Of a stretch of DNA of 64,000 nt, positions 22,021 through 34,080 are shown piece by piece; positions within the stretch are counted from its first letter, which is position 1, and each line of letters starts with the position of its first letter. Origin of the DNA: Coriolopsis trogii (lineage: Eukaryota > Basidiomycota > Agaricomycetes > Polyporales > Polyporaceae). A program made the position numbers and the translations under genes. The stretch covers positions 1-64,000 of the forward strand of contig JAHYIO010000005.1 in NCBI GenBank assembly GCA_020543525.1, read 5' to 3'. The notes under the pieces were generated by a model. That model saw only the letters and a program-made list of their open reading frames with translations. It searched no databases and was not told the DNA's origin.

Positions 22021-25000
22021 TCAAGATGCAACGGACACAAGACCTATCTCCTCAACGAATTTGGCCTGATTGGAGTAAGGCACGTTCTTCGTGAGGGGGT
22101 CGGCCAATTGGTCCTCAGAAGCGACATAGTAGATCTCGACAGATCCCATCTCGACCTGTTCACGAATGAAGTGATAACGGATCTCTATGTGCTTGGTACG
22201 ACGGTCAATGACTGGATTGACAGACAAGAAGATCGAGCCTTGGTTGTCGAGACACAAAGGCGTCGGATCAGTCACGTCATCTCCGAGTTCATTGCCGAAG
22301 GTCCTCAGCCATGCCAACTGACGACAAGTGTCGGAGGCCGCTTTATATTCCGCCTCGGTCGAGGAGAGCGAAATGGTAGGCTGACGCCTCGATGCCCACG
22401 ATACAGCACCACCTGCCATCAAGAAGACAAAGCCAGAGGTTGAGTGCCGATCATCACGGTCTTCCGCCCAGTCCGAATCTGAGTACGAAATCAGACCGTC
22501 ATTAGACGCTCCCTTGTAGCGCAGCCGGTACGCCTTTGTTCCCTGAAGGTAACGCAGGACATACTTGGCATAGTTCATGTGCGCTTCAGAGGGATTGGCA
22601 TTGTACTTGGATAACCGTGTGACAGCGAAAGCAATATCAGGGCGCGTCCCGAGCATGGCGTACAAAAGACTGCCAATAAGACTCTGGTAGCGTTGCCTGA
22701 ATGAATCGGAAGCGGGCTGATCGGTTTTCACCAAAACAGCACCAGCAGGGAGAGGAGTACGCGACGGTTTACAGTCTGCCATCTGGAAACGCTCAAGGAC
22801 AGACTGGATATACTCTTCCTGGTCGATGTCGAGTGTTCGAGTAGAACGATCTCGAGTGATGCGAAGACCAAGGAAGCGCTTGACTGGTCCCAAGTCCGTC
22901 ATCTTGTACTGCTTAGAGAGAGAGCGCTTGACGTGCTTGATGTGACTAGACTGATCGCCGATGAGAAGTAGATCGTCGACATAGAGTACGACAATCGTTA
23001 CGTGTTCCCCCCTTGTCGCCGATATACGTAGATCCCGGCATCAGAATAGGTCCGTTGGAATCCCAAGTCAAGAAGCGACTGATGAATCTTCGCATTCCAT
23101 TGACGTGACGCCTGTTTAAGACCATAGATAGCCTTTTTGAGCAGACAGACGTGGTCTTCCTTCCCAGGAACGACCCAGCCTTCGGGCTGTTCCATGTAGA
23201 TCTCCTCTTCGAGATCGCCATTCAGAAACGCGGTCTTGACATCCATAGATTCGATGTCCCAGTCCTCAAGTGCAGCATGCGCAAGAAGATACCGGATAGA
23301 CTCGAACCGCGCAACCGGAGAGAACGTCTCGTGATAGTCCTCACCCCATACTTGAGTAAAACCGCGAGCAACAAGACGAGCTTTATACCGCCCATCATGT
23401 TTAATGTCATAAACCCAGCGGTTTGAGACGACGTGTCGACCTTTAGGACGAGGAACAAGTACCCAGGTCCTGTTCTCGATGAGCGAGTCATACTCCGACT
23501 TCTCAGCTTCGCGCCACTTAGGAGCATCAGGCGATCGCATGGCCTCCTTGTGGGATTGAGGAATACCAGCTTTCGACTGAGCAGCAGCGAGAAAAGCGAG
23601 GAAAGTCTCTGCCTCCCACTGATCTCCATCCGGATCTGTCCGAGCGTCAACATGAACCGGGTTCTCGTCACCATAGATGTTGTCCTGAGTCCTACTCGGG
23701 TGGGGAATGCCTGCTTTGTCACGACGAGGACGGTCACGAGCAATGCTAGGCTGATTATCTCCCACTGGTCTGTTACGACCACGACGGTGAGGAGGATGAG
23801 GAGCAGGAACAGGCGGTGGTGTTGGAGGACGATCAGGGGCATTAGCTGGAGCAGGTGCTTCAGGCGCATCATCGTCTACAGAGTGATCAAGCGGTGGTGG
23901 GACATCAAGCGGAATGGGAAGGGAAATGTCCAGGATGTCGTTGGGATCGACCGAGTCAGAGTCGTCGTTCGAGGACTCATCCGACTGGTCATTCACAAAC
24001 GGATTATCACTGGGGGCGACAGGTTGATTGCCAGGAAGTTTTCGTGCAGGGAAAGACTCTTCATCGAATGTCACATCGCGGGACACGACGATAGAGCGGG
24101 TGGCCGGATTCCAAAAACGATACCCCTTGGAACCCTGCTCATACCCCACGAAGATCATCTCGACTGCCTTCTTGTCGAGCTTCCCTTCGCGCTTCGCCTT
24201 CTGCACATGCACAAAGGCTTTGCACCCAAACACGCGGAAGTAGGAAACGTCCGGTATGGTACCATCCCACAATGTGATAGGGCATTGCCATTTGTGTCGT
24301 CGCATAGGTTGACGATTGTAGATATGGGGATGGGCAACGTCTCTGACACCCGTGGATGGCTTAGTCATCAGACGCCGGCACGAAATGTGGTCCTCTTCTA
24401 GCAAACGCCTTTTTGGCGCCCGATGTGTGTCCATAGGATGGACGGGTTTCTAGACATTCATGCACGAGATACGTGCAGAATTTCATGTGAATCATGCAGA
24501 AACAGCATGTCCAGCAAGGAATACTATGATATAAGGCTATCTGCAAGGAAAAGTAACATACACACTCCACAAATGCAAAGTGACCCCAAGCTATGACTTC
24601 GGAATGGCTGCAGACAGCGCAGAAACTGTCAACAGGGAGATAATTCTGCACAATTAAGTTTAAACTATCTATTGGCAATATACGCGACGGTCACATCATG
24701 TATGCAAGCCATGGAGCGGAAGGGGGCCAGTGCGTTAGTTGCGCGCGACCATGCGCGCGCGAAGTCGCGAACCACGTGACGGTATGATCACACACGTCGC
24801 GCCCCGCTCGCGCAGGGCGTCTGGTGAGTGTCCGAGCGTGCGCGAAGTTTTGCAGCATGTCCACTTGGAGTTTCACCATCAAAACACTTGCGCTCTCCGT
24901 TTGAGTACATAATCTAGTGCTCCGCCGTCGAAAATCCCGTTTAGTGGCTTTGTGAACACCAAATTCCAGGTGTAGCTTGGCGATTAGGGAACCTATTTCG

Positions 25001-27190
25001 ATATTTTTACGGCCGATCACTAGAACAATACCTTTCATTCCAAATGCACCATTGAATGAGGCACTCAGAGGTGTCAAGCAAGCAGCATTCTTCGCGCACG
25101 TTTGGTACCACCTTTCACGAGCGTCTCATGACATACCAAATATGAACAAACAAAACTGGTCTGGCGGGCGTTGCCCATCCCCAGTAGATATGAACGGCTG
25201 CATCGATGGCAAGTTGCCAGAAACCGTGACTAAGTCCAGCCTGATGTAACATACACAAAGCCTTCTCGGTGATGGTACGGTTCCAGCGTTCAGCACGTCC
25301 ATTCTGTTGAGGTGAACCCGCAACTGTCTTCTGGTGCTCGATGCCATGCGAACGAAGAAGCTCGCTGAACTCGCTAGACGTGTATTCCCCCCCTCGATCA
25401 GAGCGGACTTTCTTGATCTTTTTACCGGTCTGAGTCTCAGCCCATGCCTTATAGTCGAGGAATGCTTTGATAGCATCCGACTTGTGCTTAAGGTAATAGG
25501 CGCGAGCAAGACCAGAGTAATCGTCAATGAAACCGGCAAAATACTTCCATCCTCCGATAGCCTGAGTACGCATCGGTCCATCGAGATCTGTATGGATGAG
25601 CTCGAGAACTTCAGTCGCACGCTTCTCAGAAGGTGGAAAGGGGGCGCGAGTGGATTTGCCAAAGGCACATCCGTCACATGGCTCTTCATCCGCAGGATCA
25701 ACGGCATCAACTCCCTTGGTGTTCTTAGGAAGATGACGCAGCACGTCCTTGCCCGCATGACCAAAGCGACGATGCCAGGTCTTGAAGCGACGGACATTGA
25801 GGTGGACACGCTGACCATTACGGAGTTCGAGGAGCGTCCAGTACGTGTTGCTATTCGGGTTGTACCTCGCTTCAAGGATCTTTCGACCCATGATACGAAT
25901 CGTCGAACCATGTTTGACAGCACCATCAGGTAGCTTGTCAAAGATACACATGCGACCTTCGCCTTGGAACAAGGAATAACCATTGCGCTCGATGGAGCCC
26001 GTCGAGAAAAGACGACCTTCCACATGCGGGATGTAGTAGACGTTGTTGAAGGTGACAGGGACCTTCTGATTATCGATGTAAGTGAACCCTTCAACCGTTC
26101 CCGATCCAAGCGCATGGATAACACTACTTTCCCCTGACGCAGCCGTTCCGAAAGGAACAGTGGTCTCGAAAGGCTGGTAGGTGGAGAAGTCAGACATGTC
26201 GCCGGTGATATGTTGAGAGGCTCCTGAGTCCATAAGCCACATGGTCCACTTCGAGCTGTCCGAGGCCATAGCCTCATCATAGAAAGAAGCAGCGATGTTC
26301 GAGGGACCCGAAAGTACGTTTACAGCAGATACAGACTCAGAGACGACATGCGCATGACTATGAGAAGTAGTGTCCTTGTTCTTCCCCTTGTCCTTGTCCT
26401 TATCCCTCTCCTTCTCCTTCTTCTTGCCCTTGGGACGCTTGTCTGGATGCTTCTTATAGCAGTTGGACTCGTGGTGAGAACTACCGCCACAGAAGGAGCA
26501 AGGACCCTTAGGCTTCGGCTTGGTCTGGGAGACCTTGTTGGCGGACTGTCCGTTCTTGCGCAATGACTCCTCGGCCAAGGTCTTCGACTGGATGTCGTCG
26601 AGGGTGACCTTGTCGATGTCCGTAATAGCCATTAGCGCAGAAACCATGGACTGGTAGGACTCGGGGACCTTCGACAGCAACAGGAGAGCCTGCATGGTCT
26701 CGCTGAGCTTGACGCCGTTGCTATCGATGTCGCGAAGGCGGTTGATGATCTTCATCATCTGGTCCTGGAGAGGCTTCGAATCGTTCATGCGAGGCTCTGC
26801 AACGAGCGACTCGAACATGCCCCAGACGTGAGCACTGTTGGGCGTGCCAAACTTCGTCTTGATGGCGGCCCAGGTCTCAGCGGCTGTCATGGTACGAGGA
26901 GCAGCACCACCTTGACCCAGAACCTTCGCATCGAGGACGTAGTGGAAGTTCGGTGAGACCCGCATATACATCATGCCGCGAGCCTGCCCATTGAGCTTCT
27001 GCCATGCCTCTATGGCGACTAGTTCCGCCGCAGTGGCAGTGGTACCGGCAGGAGAGGGCTCAGTCTTGGTGCCTTCGACAATCTCCCAACAGCCCATGAA
27101 GATGAAGTACCCCTTGAGCTTTGCAGCCCAGTCATTGTACTGGTTCGCCGAAGAAAGGATAGGGATCGAGTCGATCTTGACGTCTCCCAT
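22021..27190 (-). pseudogene. copia gag-pol, disrupted by insertion and frameshift
   Basis: Polyprotein of the copia element. The likely start is the ATG at 27190 (MGDVKIDSIPI); an open frame continues upstream to 27541 without an ATG. Domains: gag; CX2CX4HX4C zinc knuckle (CSFCGGSSHHESNC, ~26500); aspartic protease DSGASQH (~26225); gag-pre-integrase HHCC region; integrase catalytic core with HTDLDGP, IDDYSG and GRAERWN; reverse transcriptase with KARLVARG and KTAFLNG, and YVDD just past the frameshift; RNase H with YSDSDWAED and SSTEAEY. Two breaks are seen: an 859 bp hAT-like insertion between HIY and NRQ of the integrase (24325-25183), and loss of one base in a six-C run at 23007-23012 just before the YVDD block. 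Otherwise the frame is intact, so inactivation is recent. Confidence 0.9.
24325..25183. mobile_element. 859 bp non-autonomous hAT-like element inside copia integrase
   Basis: The terminal inverted repeat TGGGGATGGGCAACG is perfect over 15 bp at both ends, and TGGGCAA-type ends are typical of hAT elements. Target duplication GTAGATA lies at 24318-24324 and 25184-25190; the next base is T at both ends, so it reads as 8 bp GTAGATAT if the first terminal base is excluded. No transposase frame was recognised inside. Confidence 0.88.
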
Positions 27191-28224
27191 GATTGAAAGC
27201 AGGTACTGAGAAGAGTGGAGATAATCCTCGTCGTCGAAGTCTAGAGTGAAGGATATAGGCGCAACAGATGGAAGCGCAGTGACGAGAGGAGGAGGAAGAG
27301 TTTCGATTGGAGAGAGATGCGGAGATGCGACGAGAGGGGTGTCGTATGGGGTGTTAGAGGCGAGAGGAAGCGCTACGACAAGTGGTGTGTCGTAGGGTGT
27401 ATCGGATGCGACTGGAAGAGCTGTGTTGACTCCAGCAAGAAACTCCTCGTCTGCTTGGTAGGGAGAGATAGGTTGCCAAGCGAACGATGTGGGGTCTTCC
27501 GGTAAAGCAACGTTGTTGTACCGATGAGGACAGGGGCTCACTGCACAATTGTACCAACCGTCGCTTTGAAGGTGGGCGTCAACTTGTTCGTCAGAGTCCC
27601 AAACGTGTGGAAGATCCTCGCAGGATTCCTCGTTGCCTGAGCTGTCAGAGGATGCTTCTGTCGAAGTATCAACGATGTCCTCGACTTCAGACTCAGAGGA
27701 ATGAGGAGATGCTGGAAGAGTCGGCTCCAGAACGGTGGTTCAAAGTATACGCGATGATTGACGTGCCACGTGCGAGGAAGGTGGACAGGGGCACCTTTTG
27801 AGGTGAACCAGAGAGCCAGTAAGCCGAAATTACCGACAATCCGGGTAGAAGTCGCCAACTGTGCCCAAGAAACGCTATAGTAACTACCGAGGCAAAAAGG
27901 TATCGTAAGGAGGGTCCGAACGGTTGTCCTCCGGTCCAAAGGTGCTAACCACCCCGGGTACAACAGCTGGCGGGCGCAAGTGCGTGGCCTGGCTGAGGGA
28001 TGCCTGAATCACCCAGGTGCCTCGAGAGCACAACAGGTGTTACAACGATAGTAGACTAGAGACTGACTACGAAGCGCTCAGGGCTGCGTCACGAGCGCAG
28101 AAATGTCCCCCTGGCAGCAGTGTCGGCGGGCACAGTCAAGAGAGTAGGAAAGTGGGATGCACGGGCAGAGAGTCGACGTACAAAGAGTTGCGCGCAGAGG
28201 TGTCGACAGGGAAGCAACCGATTA

Positions 28225-28243
28225 GAGCGCAGGGCTCATAACC
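28225..28243 (-). other. Primer-binding site, initiator tRNA-Met half-molecule type
   Basis: The plus-strand stretch GAGCGCAGGGCTCATAACC next to the 5' LTR matches the anticodon-arm region of fungal initiator tRNA-Met. The element would therefore be primed by a tRNA fragment cut in the anticodon loop, as known for copia-type elements. Confidence 0.75.
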
Positions 28244-28810
28244 TGATGAACTCTGAACCTGGAAGGCTTGGAGCGACCTGTAAGTCACACAAAGAGAGAT
28301 CTTCAGTCAGTGAGCGAACGACTATATTGCATAGTTTAGTACCTGTAAGTCACACAAAGAGAGACTACAAGTACTAGTAAGTAAAGTGTAGTAGAGCATA
28401 AGTAATGAGTGAGACTTACTCTTCAGTCAGTGAGCGAACGACTGAAGAGCAGAGGGGCAAACAGACTGCCTTATATACTGGAGAGAGGAGTGCATGAGTA
28501 AGCGAATGAAGCAGTCACATGTTAACCATAGAGCGATGAGTAAGAGTCCGTACTCGGCGTATGAGTAAGAGCCGAGAGTATTCTGAGTAAGACATAAGGT
28601 CTAGAATGTTCCGGTGCATTGTAGAACGCACAGGAAGACAAGGGAACCATATGGTCATGGGAATGTACAGTAGTTTCGTAGAGAAAACCGTATATGGTAA
28701 GTAGAAACACAGCCTATAGTAAGCGCTATCTAAACATAGGTAAACATGACCATACAAAGGTTGTGTGCACAACTCCGGACCGGTAGAGCCGTAAATCCAG
28801 AATGTCAACA
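28244..28810 (-). repeat. 5' LTR of the copia element
   Basis: 567 bp, indistinguishable by eye from 21443-22009. The flanking CAAGC at 28811-28815 completes the target duplication. Confidence 0.95.
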
Positions 28811-29345
28811 CAAGCCATTTCTCCACGGGGATGCGGCGTACAGCCATGTATCATATACCATTAGAAAGCTATAGACTGGGGCTACAATCGGTCTCCCTTA
28901 CCACCACAAATCTGACCATCTGTTGGTACACTACAGCCCCATCTGTTCAAGAACTGCATAACACTTGGGACATACCTGCGTGAGGTGGCAAGCCATTTCT
29001 CCACGGAGACATGGCGTACAGCCATGTATCATATACCATTGGAAAGCTATGGACTGGGGCTATAATATGTTTCCCTTGCCACTGCTGATCCGACCAACGG
29101 TTGGTCCGCAACAGCCCCATCTTTCCCACTAATGGCAAACTCAAAAACTGTAACTCGGCAATGGGCAAGCCATATCTCCGCGGGGATTCATGGTATGGCC
29201 TCAGGTAAGGTATCGTTCGATTTGTATGCTTTCTAGCTACAATAGTGCTCCCTTGCCACCGCGGATCCGAGCAACGGATGAGCCGCTATGGCCCAAAACA
29301 GTTTGCCACCTGGGGGCCTTGGGGCAAGGCCCCCGGCGCATAACA
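28811..29345 (+). repeat. Satellite-like tandem repeats, right part
   Basis: Continuation of the array split by copia: units with CAAGCCATTTCTCCACGG, ATACCATTGGAAAGCTATGG, GGGGCTATAAT and CAACAGCCCCATCTTTC. Together with the left part there are at least six units of about 180 bp, increasingly diverged to the right. Confidence 0.75.
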
Positions 29346-31249
29346 CTATGTCGTGCGGTATGGTGGACAGGTGCTGATGCGTGTTTTGTTATGTTTGCAG
29401 GTGTTACACACTCGATTGAAGGTCACAGTGGTGGCAATGTTGCAGATCTTGTGCAGGTACTTGAGGATGTGCATGATACCTGCAGGCAGAGGAAGATTGG
29501 CTAATGGTCTGCAGAGTGCATTACACATTTCTATCATTGACGAGCAAGAAGTGTACTGATCAGCGGTCTGATATGGTTTGTGGCTCAAACACTTACCTGG
29601 AGGAAGGAATATGGGCATGCCACACTGTACTCCATGTCTGCAGAGAAGGTGAGTCTCCGATCTATCGCTTCAATAGTACATCGTACAAGGCAAGTCACCT
29701 CAGCTATTGTTATTTGGTTGCAAAGGCTGCAAATACTTCTACTCTTACTGGCGGGCCCAATGGATGCTGACTCGGACTTCTGCCTAGGTCCCAGAAAGTT
29801 CACGTTGCAAACCTGAAACCCTCGATGCTGCCCAATGTCGGGATCACCAGTGGGACTAGAAAGGAAGTTCAAGCCCTGCCATCTCTTTGTACTGATAGCA
29901 GTGCGCCGTTCACTTCACAGATAATCATCACAGGTATGATCAGCAGCCATCCTCTGTGACGCACAATGGCTCTTCATCATGTGAGTGCTCATCTCGCATA
30001 CGCAGAGTCACACTGCTGAAGTATTGTTCCGCCAAACATGGATCCACTCTGCACGTTTGGACACCCTCATCACTGTGCGTATGATGTCTCTTATACTGGC
30101 GTACTGCTATACAACTCAGTCAAAGACTGTCACATTCAGAATGAGGCAAACCCATCTAGAGATGAGCACAAGACCGACGAACGAGCGGCACAGAAGGTAC
30201 AGTATGTGCGACGAAGGAGCCCCAGCAGATGGGGGAAGAGCAATGGGGTATGCTCTCTGGACAAATAGATATGCTTTCACAGCCTGTATGTACATGACTA
30301 GCTGAATACATTTTGTTGTGCCAATTGCGCCGGTGGTGCCGAGAACGAGCCATTTCGAACCGGTGGAGGAGCTGCATATGGCAAGTCAGCGCTAGCCGCT
30401 ACTGGACGTGAGCCTAATTAGGGATACACCACGTGGCTGGTCGGTGTATGCTGGGGTCAACCTGGTGCCATCCTGAGGTTATGATCTTACCGACTCACCC
30501 CTGGTACAATACTTTCAAAATTGTGCTGGTCATATCCCTGCTTCAACCTCTGGTTGTCCCGGGCTGGGTGAAGCCCTGCCTCGTGATTTCCGCCCCGTGT
30601 ACTGTGCTCGTTCAAGATGAACATATTATAGGCCTACGCATGCGGAGGATTTGGGAACGGACCCCTTGATTGTGCGCTCGGTCCTCCATTGCTCTAGCAG
30701 CTGACGAAGAGTCTCGAGGGGCCGTGTTGTGTACGGTCGAGACCCTGCAGAGGATGGACGTACCGGTAATCGGCTGTTGTCGCTAACGACACGGAGATGA
30801 GGAAAAGGGCAGGAGACGTACGAGATGATCAGCGAGCGGTACATGCCGACGAGGAGGATTCCAGAGACAGTCACTGCGTGGCGTAGCAGCATGTGGCGCA
30901 ACGTTGGGAGGGCAGGGCCAGGCCGACCCAGTGACGATTTTGACCGCTCGCTGTGCGTTATGGCAGCGTTCAGAATGGCAGAGAGACGAGGAGAGGGTAT
31001 AGATTTGCACCAGAGTGTCCGGGCCCAAGACAGCTAGGCAGACGATTTACGGACTTATTGGATGGAGGTCCTCAACAGACAGGATACGGTGAGGATGGCA
31101 AGACGTGGTGAAGAGCGGCGGACGAGCGAAGATGAGAGGGATGGGGAGGAGGGTACTGGCAAGGACTGGAGGCGGAGGTGGCGGCGATGGGAGCGGGAGA
31201 GCGAGCCGGTGATCCGGACACAGCCTGACCCTAACCTTGTCGCTTCCGC
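29346..31249. other. No gene recognised
   Basis: About 1.9 kb of intermediate GC content with only short frames on both strands. Intron-like splice consensus appears in places (for example GGTGAGTCTCC near 29647), but no exon chain with a recognisable protein was found. It may hold decayed repeats from the adjoining array. Confidence 0.45.
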
Positions 31250-31349
31250 CTCTCCTCCCTCTCCGCCCTCACCACCTCCGCCCTCACCACCTCCGCCTCC
31301 ACCACCTCCGCCTCCACCACCTCCGCCTCCACCACCTCCGCCGCCTGCT
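31250..31349 (+). repeat. 12 bp minisatellite (CCACCTCCGCCT)n in the G-alpha leader
   Basis: About eight imperfect units end directly before the G-alpha ATG at 31354. In the 5' leader this tract is a plausible length-variable modulator of expression. Confidence 0.8.
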
Positions 31350-31353
31350 CACC

Positions 31354-34080
31354 ATGGCCGCGATGACCGCAAAGTCGTTCTGGACGTCGCCCGACCCCGA
31401 CGACCCGCTCTCGAAGGCCTTCCAGCCGCCGATCGACGAGACCCCCGAGGAACGCGCCCTCCGGATCCGACAGTACGAGGACGCCGCACGCGTCTCAAAG
31501 GAGATCGACGACGAGCTCGCCCACGCAAAGCGGGCCTACGACAGACGCAAGAAGGCCGTCAAGATCCTCCTCCTCGGTCAGTCCCTCCCTCCCCGCCCTT
31601 CCACCTCACGTTCACCCCCACCAGGCCAGGCCGAGTCCGGCAAGAGTACCACTCTCAAGAGTCCGTCCCGACCGTCCCCTCTCTCTCCCTCAGCTCACGC
31701 TCTCCGCACAGACTTCCAGCTCGCCTTTTCTCCTCAGCACTTTCACAAGGAGCGTGCGGCCTGGAAGACCATCGTCCAGCTCAACCTCATCAGGTACGTC
31801 TCCCCACCTCTCTCTCCCGCATCCCCTACAGCCCCGCCCAGGAACGTCAAGCGTCTCCTCGACGTCCTCCAGGAAGAGTGGGACTCGTCCATGCAGACCA
31901 CCACCGTCTCCTCCATCGCAAAGGGCAAGGGCGTCGCTGGCCGCACCCCCTCCTCCCCCGGCGTCCGCTTCTCCACCTCTCCCCTCACGGACAACCACAA
32001 GCGCATACGAATGCGTCTCTCCGCCCTCATTCCCATCGAACAGGAGCTCACCAGGAAGCTCCACCCCGACGGTGCCCCTACGGACAAGGACGTCTGCGTC
32101 CGCGCAGGCTCCGGATGGAAAGGCATCCTCACCGCCCTCAGCGCCAACACCAGTACCGTCCTCGCAGAAATGCCCCCAAAGAACCCGCCTCTCGTCTCCG
32201 CCTTGAAAGGCGCCTCTCGCCCCAGTACCGCAGACGCCTCCAGAAACAAGGACAATCCCGCCGCCGTCCTCGCCGCCTGCAAAGACGACATCGTCACCCT
32301 CTGGGAGGACTCCATCGTCCGCTCCGTCCTCAAGAAGCACAACGTTCGACTGCAGGACATGCCCGGCTTGTGAGTCTCGCCCTCCTGTGCGCGTCCTACC
32401 AATTTTCACGCTCCGTAGCTTCCTCAACGACGCTGCCCGTGTCGCGGCCCTCAATTACGAGCCCACAGACGGTGAGTCTTCCCCTCGCCCTCCCCACTCG
32501 CACACTCACTCTCCCAGACGACATTGTACGAGCACGAGTTCGCACGCTCGGCGTCGAAGAACATCACTTCACCATGGAGAGCGGTACGTATGAACCCGAA
32601 CCGCATCCATTCGGATCTTATCGTCTTCTCCTGTGCAGGTGCGCTTCCCGGAACAGAGTGGTACATCTACGACGTCGGCGGCAGTCGAAGCTCTGTCCGT
32701 CTTCTCTTCCCTCTCTGTTTCGCTCTCCGTTCCTGATCCCATCTCCATTCCCTCCCTGATCCACAGCGCCAACACTGGATACCGTACTTTGACGACGTCC
32801 AAGCCATCATCTTCCTCGCCCCGCTCGTCTTCAACCAAACGCTCGAGGAAGACCCGAAAGTCAACCGCCTGGTGCGTGCATCGCCCCCATGTCATCGACA
32901 TGCGCTCCGCGCTCCACATTTCCCTCAGCGCGCCCCTCTGATCCTGATCTCGTTCCGTAGGAGGACTCGATCATGCTCTGGCGGGAGGTGTGCAAGAACC
33001 CGCTGCTCGCAAAGACGACGCTCATCCTCTTCTTGAACAAGGTCAGTCTCCGCTCCTCTGCGAACGCATCGTCACCCGGACTGGGCGCACGCCGGACGTG
33101 GATCGTCCTTCCCTTCCAAGTCCTGCAACGCTCGCCCGCCTTCCATGCCTATCAGCACATCAGACCCCCAAATGCCCCGTGCACCGCATACCGCGCTAGC
33201 TACTACTCACGCTTCGGGCGCATGTTCTCGTAAAGCTAGTCAGGCAGGTTGCCATGGCTGTGCGACGTCGCTGTCGTGTTTGGCAGCTCTGCCTGATGGA
33301 CGCGCGCGCGCGACATGATAACCCCCGTGTCTTTGCTCTCCAGCGTCTGTCGTCGAACCTTGCTGAGGCTGCGGTGCGCGCAGCACGGGTGAACATACTG
33401 ATTTGTCCCCATCTTCCCTCCTGGGTTTTCCTGGTGTGGTCCCTTCCGGATGCTGTGTTTTCTCCGCCGTGGATGAGCGTGCGTGCTGACTACCATCCGC
33501 AGATGGACCTCTTGCAGGCCACGCTAGCCGCAAACATCCAGGTCGTCAAGTACGTCCCGAGCTACGCCGGCCAGCCAAACGAAATCGGGCACGTCACGAA
33601 ATGTACGTCCGTCCGCTCGCCTGTTCTCGCAGACTGTGGACGCTGAGCATGGCACAGACTTTAGGGATAAATTCAGGGGATACCACGTACGTCATGATCC
33701 ACAGGGACCTCTCCTCGATCGTCTTTGTGGGTGCGAGCTGACGAGTGGACTCGTTTCGGCTGGCAGAAACGACTGTCGCCAAAGGCGCGCCCGTTCTATT
33801 GGTACGAGACCTCTGTCATCGTGCGTCTCTCTTCCTTCTTGCGTGCATCCGACATAGCCATGGCTAACTCTGCACGTGGACAGGACACGCGCGCGACGGC
33901 CGCGATCCTTGTTGGTGGTGAGTGCACGCACGGTGCCTACGTCGAGTGCCGTCTACTGATCGTGCATCTGCAACCGACCGCGCCTTAACACGAACGGTGC
34001 TTCCTACACTCAACTGTCCGCGATCTGCAGTACGCGAGGGCATCTTGCGCGCCCATCTTCAGAGCGTCAGCGTCATCTGA
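31354..34080 (+). CDS. Non-canonical G-protein alpha subunit (Gα, 498 aa)
   Basis: Heterotrimeric G-protein alpha subunit, a membrane-associated GTPase relaying receptor signals. Fourteen exons sum to 1497 nt in frame (31354-31576, 31625-31660, 31712-31793, 31842-32369, 32419-32471, 32518-32583, 32639-32694, 32767-32871, 32961-33041, 33503-33602, 33658-33686, 33767-33820, 33884-33917, 34031-34080). Motifs: P-loop GQAESGKST; switch I RARVRTLG keeps the catalytic Arg; switch II DVGGSRSSRQHW; NKMD base-recognition loop. The TCAT motif is degenerate (TSVIDT). The helical domain carries a large insertion in the 528 nt exon, making it about 150 residues longer than a typical Gα. The N-terminus MAAMTAK lacks the MG start needed for myristoylation. 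The 461 bp intron at 33042-33502 is far longer than the others. Expanded atypical Gα families are known in Agaricomycetes. Confidence 0.9.

Larger units (their letters stand above)
21443..28810 (-). mobile_element. Ty1/copia LTR retrotransposon, recently inserted, itself interrupted
   Basis: 7.37 kb element on the minus strand with two 567 bp LTRs that look identical. It begins TG and ends CA, and is flanked by the 5 bp duplication CAAGC (21438-21442 and 28811-28815). It inserted into the ~180 bp satellite array. Gene order gag, protease, integrase, reverse transcriptase, RNase H is the copia order. An 859 bp hAT-like insertion and a frameshift make this copy defective. Confidence 0.95.

Noticed and set aside
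22108..22443. Plus-strand open frames inside the copia element
   Set aside because: They are antisense shadows of the RNase H coding frame.
28226..28243. tRNA-Met gene
   Set aside because: Only the anticodon-arm stretch is present, next to an LTR; it is a primer-binding site.
31690..32454. Long minus-strand frames opposite the first G-alpha gene
   Set aside because: GC-rich antisense shadows; the plus strand has the motifs and a consistent splice chain.
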